A stretch of DNA of 64,000 bases. It comes from JAWLCA01 sp041687395. Lineage in GTDB: Bacteria > Pseudomonadota > Alphaproteobacteria > Rhodobacterales > Rhodobacteraceae. The translations under genes were made by a program, and so were the position numbers. The DNA is taken from the NCBI GenBank assembly GCA_041687395.1, contig JAWLCA010000022.1, positions 1 through 64,000 of the forward strand. Direction: 5' to 3'. Under the pieces are notes generated by a model. The model was given only the letters and a program-made list of their open reading frames with translations, was not told where the DNA came from and searched no databases. Below are positions 59,880-64,000 of the stretch, one piece after another (position 1 is the stretch's first letter; every line of letters starts with the position of its first letter).

Positions 59880-59895
59880 TCACAATGGGGATTCC

Positions 59896-60510
59896 ATGGC
59901 TGGACGCCAAAGTTCAGAAGATCGCAAGGCACAGATCGTCACCCAAGTGCTGCGGTTGGCGGACGAAATCGGTCCGGACCGCCTAAGCACCACGCATGTT
60001 GCGCGAGCTGTCGGGCTGAGCCAGCCGGCGATCTTTCGGCACTTCCCGACCAAGGGCGCGCTGTGGCTTGCCGTAGCCGAGGATATCGCCGCGCGGCTGA
60101 CCGCAGCTTGGGATTTGGCCGAGGTGCACGTCACCGCGCCAGAGGCACGGCTGAAGGCCCTGATCGGCGCGCAACTGAATGCCATCGCTGAAACACCGGC
60201 CTTGCCCTCCATCCTTTTCTCACGGGAATTACAGGTCGACAATCCGCCGCTCAGGGATGTGTTTCGCGGGCTGCTCGGTACGTTTCAGATGCGTCTTGTC
60301 GCTGCGATCCGGGGGCAGCAAGCGGCCGGCGGCCTGCGCCGCGACGTGACTGCCGAGGATGCGGCCATGCTGCTGACCGCACTGGTGCAGGGCGTTGCGA
60401 TCCGATGGGCTTTGGGCGCGCGGGGCTTTGGTCTCGTCGAGGAAGGTCTAAGGCTTTTCCATGTTCAGATGGCGCTGCTGCGCGCCGAGGAGGTCTTGTC
60501 CCATGGGTAG
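59896..60510 (+). CDS. TetR/AcrR family transcriptional regulator
   Basis: The amino-terminal helix-turn-helix is clear: RKAQIVTQVLRLADEIGPDRLSTTHVARAVGLSQPAIFRHFPTKGALWLAVAEDI, residues about 9-65, described here from overlapping motifs. The carboxy-terminal ligand domain is a helical TetR_C type. The length is 204 residues. GGGGATTCC stands before the ATG. It is divergent from the cytochrome b561-RND operon and is expected to repress it. The next gene overlaps its end by eight bases. Confidence 0.92.
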   Translation: MAGRQSSEDRKAQIVTQVLRLADEIGPDRLSTTHVARAVGLSQPAIFRHFPTKGALWLAVAEDIAARLTAAWDLAEVHVTAPEARLKALIGAQLNAIAETPALPSILFSRELQVDNPPLRDVFRGLLGTFQMRLVAAIRGQQAAGGLRRDVTAEDAAMLLTALVQGVAIRWALGARGFGLVEEGLRLFHVQMALLRAEEVLSHG

Positions 60511-60880
60511 AATTGGTCTGATCCCGCGCATCGCCGGGGGCGTCGGCATCGCATTTGGCGTACTGACCGTTTTTTCGGGTGGCACCACGTTGCTTGGATC
60601 GGCCGACATGGGGGCGGCCGTGCCCTTCGTGGTGTGGTTCAACACCTTGGCCGGGGTGGCGTATGTCGTTGCGGGTTTCGGCCTCTGGCAAGGTCGGCCT
60701 TGGGCATTTTCCCTGTCGCTTGCGATCTTCGCGGCGACGCTGCTGGTCTTTGCCGGCTTCGGTCTGCACGTTGCGCGGGGCGGCGCATATGAGATGCGAA
60801 CCGTTTTCGCCATGGCGTTACGCAGCGCGGTCTGGGGTGCGATCACCTTTGCGGCGCGTCAGACGGTTTCGGGGCGGTAG
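60503..60880 (+). CDS. Small four-helix membrane protein of unknown function
   Basis: The 125-residue product has four hydrophobic helices (IPRIAGGVGIAFGVLTVFSGG, VPFVVWFNTLAGVAYVVAGFGLW, SLSLAIFAATLLVFAGFGLHV and FAMALRSAVWGAITFAA). The start ATG at 60503 overlaps the tetR stop region, so the two are coupled. No family is recognised with confidence. Its last 22 bases overlap the end of the convergent nsrR remnant. Confidence 0.72.
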   Translation: MGRIGLIPRIAGGVGIAFGVLTVFSGGTTLLGSADMGAAVPFVVWFNTLAGVAYVVAGFGLWQGRPWAFSLSLAIFAATLLVFAGFGLHVARGGAYEMRTVFAMALRSAVWGAITFAARQTVSGR

Positions 60881-61150
60881 ACGCAACCCGCTGACGTGCC
60901 GCGGTTGAGATCGGCGATGAAGATGGCGTCGGCATGGGCAAGCCGTGCGATCAAGTTGCACTGCGGCGTCATGGTGCAGGCGGTTTTGCGGAAGGCCCGC
61001 GGCGGCAAGGAACGAACTTACCTTGGCGAGATCGTTGCGCGACACCCGGAATTCCGCTGCGAGATCGGGAGTGGTAAAGGCGCGGGACGGGTCGCCTGCC
61101 ATGCGCATGAGCACGCGCAGCTCGTCATCGGTGAAGTAGGTGAGGCGCAA
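60859..61150 (-). pseudogene. nsrR: NsrR/Rrf2-type regulator with internal deletion and frameshift
   Basis: From a TTG at 61150 the frame reads LRLTYFTDDELRVLMRMAGDP and DLAAEFRVSRNDLAKVSSFLAAAGL, a good Rrf2 winged-helix start. The product should then enter the wing and a three-cysteine Fe-S loop. Instead about 35 codons are missing and the frame changes. In another frame, ending at 60859, the sequence KTACTMTPQCNLIARLAHADAIF follows, which is the NsrR tail with the cluster cysteines. So head and tail remain but the middle is lost. The gene is divergent from nnrS, a standard target of NsrR. Confidence 0.78.
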
Positions 61151-61253
61151 GGTCGCGGTTCCGGTTTTCAATTGCAAAGCTTGCTGCGTCGGGTTAATCG
61201 GTAAATAGAATACCAAATCATCCTGTTCGGATGAAGCATCTTGGATTTGACGC

Positions 61254-62462
61254 ATGAGCTCGACCACAGCGCAACAAATTCGCGCATGGACCGGCCCCGC
61301 TATCCTGACTTACGGCTTCCGCCCGTTCTTCTTGGGGGCGGCAGTATGGGCCGCGCTGGCAATGGCGCTTTGGGTGCCGATGCTGTCGGGGCATGTGACG
61401 ATGCCCACTGCCTTCGATCCGGTCAGCTGGCACGCGCATGAATTCCTGTACGGGTATCTGGGCGCCGTGGTCGCGGGGTTCCTGCTGACGGCGGTGCCGA
61501 ACTGGACCGGGCGCCTTCCGATCGTCGGCTGGCGTCTGGGGGCGCTGGCGCTGGTCTGGCTGGCGGGGCGCCTGGTGGTCGCGGTTTCGGCCGGGCTGCC
61601 TGCGGGGCTGGTCGCCGCCGTCGATCTGGCCTTTCCGATGCTGTTCGCGCTCGCCATCGGACGCGAAATCGTGGCGGGCCGGAACTGGCGCAACCTGATC
61701 GTGCTCGCGATGCTGGCGGTTTTTGCTGCTGGCAACGCCCTGTTCCATTGGGAGGCCGCGGCGGGCGAATATGCCGCGCAGGGCGCTGGGCTCAGACTGG
61801 GCCTTGGCGCCGGGATCATGATGATCGCGGTGATCGGAGGGCGGATCGTGCCATCCTTTACCCGAAATTGGCTGGTGAAACAGCGTCGCAAGACGCTGCC
61901 CGCACCGCCGATGCAGGCTTTTGACAAGTTCGCGCTGATCGTATTGCTCGCAGCGCTTCTGCTGTGGGTCGCCTCGCCGCTGCATGTGCTGACAGGTGCC
62001 GCACTTGCCTTGGCCGGAGCGGTACATCTGGCTCGGCTGGCCCGCTGGGCGGGGCACGCGACGCTGGCAGAGCCGCTGGTGACGGTGCTTCATGCAGGCT
62101 ATGCCTTTGTGCCGCTTGGCGCGCTGGCGCTGGCGGTTGAAATTCTTGTGCCTGGGTCCTTCGGCATGGCGGGAGCGCAGCATCTGTGGATGGCGGGTGC
62201 AATCGGGCTGATGACCTTGGCCGTCATGACGCGTGCCACGCTGGGCCATACCGGGAAGGCACTGACGGCGGGGGCGGGCACGGTGGTGATCTATGCTGCC
62301 CTGATCCTGTCGGTGCTGGCGCGGCTCGGCGCAGGCCTCTGGCCCGACCTTTCCGCGCCGCTCCACACGGTGGCGGGTCTGGGCTGGATCACGGCGTTTG
62401 GCGGGTTTGCCGTTGTCTACGGCCCCCTGCTGCTGCGCTCGCCCGCGGCCAAGCGCCTCTGA
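61254..62462 (+). CDS. nnrS: NnrS family haem-copper membrane protein
   Basis: This 402-residue protein has about twelve membrane helices. It begins with GPAILTYGFRPFFLGAAVWAAL, followed by SWHAHEFLYGYLGAVVAGFLLTAVPNWTG, which are the typical NnrS blocks with the histidines thought to bind haem or copper. Later blocks include GGRIVPSFTRNWL and MAGAIGLMTLAVMTRATLGHTG. NnrS protects cells against nitric oxide during denitrification. It is divergent from the nsrR remnant and convergent with narR. No good ribosome site was seen, so the start could be adjusted. Confidence 0.92.
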   Translation: MSSTTAQQIRAWTGPAILTYGFRPFFLGAAVWAALAMALWVPMLSGHVTMPTAFDPVSWHAHEFLYGYLGAVVAGFLLTAVPNWTGRLPIVGWRLGALALVWLAGRLVVAVSAGLPAGLVAAVDLAFPMLFALAIGREIVAGRNWRNLIVLAMLAVFAAGNALFHWEAAAGEYAAQGAGLRLGLGAGIMMIAVIGGRIVPSFTRNWLVKQRRKTLPAPPMQAFDKFALIVLLAALLLWVASPLHVLTGAALALAGAVHLARLARWAGHATLAEPLVTVLHAGYAFVPLGALALAVEILVPGSFGMAGAQHLWMAGAIGLMTLAVMTRATLGHTGKALTAGAGTVVIYAALILSVLARLGAGLWPDLSAPLHTVAGLGWITAFGGFAVVYGPLLLRSPAAKRL

Positions 62463-62500
62463 GGGGGCAAGCCCGTCTTTATCCTGCTACGCCACCTTCG

Positions 62501-62519
62501 TGCATGGCCTGGCCATGCA
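62501..62519 (+). terminator. Terminator candidate between nnrS and narR
   Basis: TGCATGGCCTGGCCATGCA is a perfect inverted repeat, followed by TTGCTTTT. It lies 38 bases after the nnrS stop and just before the convergent narR stop, where a terminator is expected. Confidence 0.6.
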
Positions 62520-62527
62520 GTTGCTTT

Positions 62528-63226
62528 TCAGGTCGGGAGGCCGTCGATCAGCGGCGATGGCTTGGCGAAGCGCTCGATATCCGCCTGATCGCGAATGGTG
62601 ACCCGCGACCCGTCGACATCGACGCCATATGCCTGAAGGCTCTTGAAGGCGCGGCTCAGGTTTTCCGGCGTCATGCCGAGCAATGACGCGAGACGCTTCT
62701 TGTCGAAGGGCAATTCAAAGGCTGATGCCCCGCCTTGCCGGCGCTGTTCCCGCAGCAGGTAATTTGCCAGCCGTTCGAGCGAACTGCGCAGTTTCAGATC
62801 CTTGGCGTTCCTGACGACAGAGCGATAGCATTGCGCAAGCTCGTCGACGATGGCGCGCGCGAACCCGCCGTCCCGGTCGAAGATACTGCGCACATCCTGA
62901 CTGGGGATCAATGCGATGCGGCTTTTCTCCAGCGTGCGCGCCGACATCAGATAGGGCGCGTCGCGGATCGTCGCGGCCAGGATGAAGGTCGAAATCGGCC
63001 GCACCGTTGCCATGCTGGTCTCGCGCCCGTTCCAGCCCGCAAAAAGCTCGACAGAGCCGGACAGCACAACGTGCAGGAAATCAGCCGGCTCGCCCTCGGC
63101 CACAAGTTCGATCTGGCCGGGAAAGTTCTGCACGTAAGAGGCGCGAATCAGGTCGTCGAAGTGCAGATTTTCCATCGCTGAAAAGAGCGGTAGGCGACGG
63201 AGGTCATCAAATTGAGAATCAGGCAT
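62528..63226 (-). CDS. narR: CRP/FNR-family regulator, NarR-like
   Basis: The protein has an amino-terminal cNMP-type sensor fold (VAEGEPADFLHVVLSGSVELFAGW) and a carboxy-terminal helix-turn-helix (KKRLASLLGMTPENLSRAFKSLQ). The cysteine cluster of oxygen-sensing FNR is missing; only one Cys is present, in the dimer helix. This, and the narK gene next to it, match NarR of Paracoccus, which activates nitrate respiration genes in response to nitrate or nitrite. The ATG at 63226 is chosen because AAAAGGA stands in front; a TTG at 63232 is possible. An FNR-type box lies 39 bases upstream. Confidence 0.85.
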   Translation of the reverse strand: MPDSQFDDLRRLPLFSAMENLHFDDLIRASYVQNFPGQIELVAEGEPADFLHVVLSGSVELFAGWNGRETSMATVRPISTFILAATIRDAPYLMSARTLEKSRIALIPSQDVRSIFDRDGGFARAIVDELAQCYRSVVRNAKDLKLRSSLERLANYLLREQRRQGGASAFELPFDKKRLASLLGMTPENLSRAFKSLQAYGVDVDGSRVTIRDQADIERFAKPSPLIDGLPT

Positions 63227-63264
63227 GGGCAAATCCTTTTGGCTTCAGAGCCTCGGTCGTTGCC

Positions 63265-63278
63265 TTGATTATTGTCAA
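63265..63278. promoter_or_regulatory. FNR/NarR-type box upstream of narR
   Basis: TTGATTATTGTCAA has the TTGAT-N4-GTCAA form of FNR-family sites, one base from the ideal TTGAT-N4-ATCAA. It is 39 bases before the narR ATG and 196 bases before narK, so it most likely acts on narR. Confidence 0.6.
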
Positions 63279-63379
63279 GGATGGGTTTGATGGGTACCGG
63301 CCATGCGCTTGATCTGAGGCGACACTTCAGCTGACATCGGTCGGCAACTCATTTATTTCGCAGCGATTTCTCCAGTCGT

Positions 63380-63393
63380 CTGATCCAGATCAA
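63380..63393. promoter_or_regulatory. FNR/NarR-type box upstream of narK
   Basis: CTGATCCAGATCAA is one base from TTGAT-N4-ATCAA. It is centred about 87 bases before the narK ATG, a fitting place for an activator site near -41 of a promoter with a 45-base leader. Confidence 0.6.
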
Positions 63394-63473
63394 GTCTCCA
63401 CGCGTGACACAACCGCAAGGCTGCGTGCAATCCTGAATGGGGTTGCATCGAACACCTTGCCGGAGGCCCTGCC

Positions 63474-64000
63474 ATGCAGACCGTAGCGCCAGCGTCACGT
63501 GCGGATCAGAACCGTGCACTTGGGCTGAGCACCATCGCCTTCACCGCCTGTTTTGCGGTCTGGACGATCTTTTCCATCATCGGCGTCGCCATCAAGGCTG
63601 AACTGGGTCTGAATGACACCCAGTTCGGCCTGCTGGTGGCCACACCGATCCTGACCGGCTCCATCACGCGCCTGTTTTTGGGTGTCTGGACCGAGAAATA
63701 CGGCGGGCGACTGGTCTTTTCCGGCCAGATGATCCTGACGGCGCTGGCCACATGGGCGCTCACGCTGGCTGACAGCTACATCATGTACCTGATCGCGGCG
63801 CTCGGCATCGGGCTGGCTGGGGGGTCTTTCATCATCGGGGTGGCTTATGTCAGCCGCTGGTACGACGCCGGGCATCAGGGCACGGCGCTTGGCATTTTCG
63901 GGGCGGGCAACGTGGGTGCGGCGGTGACAAAATTCGTCGCGCCGTTTGTCATGGTTGCTTATGGCTGGCACGGAGTTGCCTATGTCTGGGCGGCAGGACT
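63474..64000 (+). CDS. narK: NarK-type nitrate/nitrite transporter, cut by the window end
   Basis: The first 175 residues of a major-facilitator transporter are present. They begin with FTACFAVWTIFSIIGVAIKAEL, then have the nitrate-porter segments LLVATPILTGSITRLFLGVWTEKYGGR and GIGLAGGSFIIGVAYVSRWYDAGHQGTALGIFGAGNVGAAVTKFVAPF, read across helices 2 to 5. This matches the NarK family, with the first nitrate signature around GAGNVGAA. CCGGAGG precedes the ATG at 63474. In Paracoccus narR, narK and narGHJI are adjacent; the nar genes may follow beyond the window. Confidence 0.92.
   Translation, partial: MQTVAPASRADQNRALGLSTIAFTACFAVWTIFSIIGVAIKAELGLNDTQFGLLVATPILTGSITRLFLGVWTEKYGGRLVFSGQMILTALATWALTLADSYIMYLIAALGIGLAGGSFIIGVAYVSRWYDAGHQGTALGIFGAGNVGAAVTKFVAPFVMVAYGWHGVAYVWAAG

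Noticed and set aside
61151..61253. Search for an FNR-type box upstream of nnrS
   Set aside because: Only weak half-sites such as TTGAC were seen; none has the second half at the right distance.
1..64000. CRISPR arrays, tRNA and rRNA genes
   Set aside because: No regularly spaced repeats and no tRNA or rRNA-like segments were seen on reading through; a covariance-model search was not possible here.

Overview
The window is high-GC DNA from an alphaproteobacterium, most likely of the Rhodobacterales (Paracoccus/Rhodobacter relatives). This rests on the narR-narK pair, the flavocytochrome c/sox genes, the TRAP-TAXI and tripartite tricarboxylate transporters and a cyclic beta-1,2-glucan synthase. 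The genus cannot be fixed from sequence reading alone. No tRNA, rRNA or CRISPR array was seen. Broken genes and insertion sequence (IS) remnants are frequent: IS110/IS1111, IS66, IS5 and IS256 pieces, a bile-salt-hydrolase-like fragment, a decayed histidine kinase and a gutted NsrR.

Layout. 1-3.1 kb: two decayed transposase genes, the second abutting and probably clipping a TRAP-TAXI transporter (3.1-6.0 kb). 6.4-12.9 kb: a cyclic-nucleotide module made of a SulP-STAS-cNMP transporter, a YgjV-cNMP membrane protein, and a divergent class III cyclase with SAM, AAA and TPR parts. 12.9-20.8 kb (minus strand): five overlapping genes that are the most unusual part of the window. 21.1-25.6 kb: a membrane alpha/beta hydrolase, a Tat amidohydrolase, a beta-barrel and a hydrolase stub cut by an IS5 remnant. 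25.7-31.7 kb: a CMD-family protein and TctABC, divergent from an HMG-CoA-lyase-type enzyme and a CoA-transferase. 31.8-38.9 kb: a DUF533 protein, an ABC exporter, cytochrome b561, PepSY, a response regulator and a dead sensor kinase. 39.0-45.2 kb: a molybdenum hydroxylase followed by fccAB-soxXYZA. 45.4-54.1 kb: cyclic glucan synthase with a small coupled ORF. 54.9-60.9 kb: an RND pump, cytochrome b561 and a TetR regulator. 60.9-64.0 kb: nsrR remnant, nnrS, narR and the start of narK.

The main candidate for an undescribed system is the operon at 12869-20808. It encodes a berberine-bridge-type FAD oxidase; two proteins that together look like a LodA/GoxA-type quinone-cofactor oxidase cut in two, the second half fused to a ferritin-like diiron domain; a SPASM radical SAM enzyme of the QhpD type; and a LodB/QhpG-type flavoprotein. 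LodA-type oxidases are known to need a LodB flavoprotein to build cysteine tryptophylquinone. Quinohaemoprotein amine dehydrogenase needs QhpD and QhpG. This operon appears to combine both schemes around a split, ferritin-fused enzyme. The family assignments rest on motifs read by eye; the combined function is inference.

The rest joins into recognisable physiology. The sox/fcc genes and molybdenum hydroxylase point to periplasmic electron input from reduced sulfur and organic N-heterocycles or aldehydes. narR, narK and nnrS point to nitrate respiration and NO handling, with two FNR-type boxes around narR/narK. The TctABC, lyase and CoA-transferase genes point to uptake and CoA-dependent cleavage of a branched hydroxy-acid.
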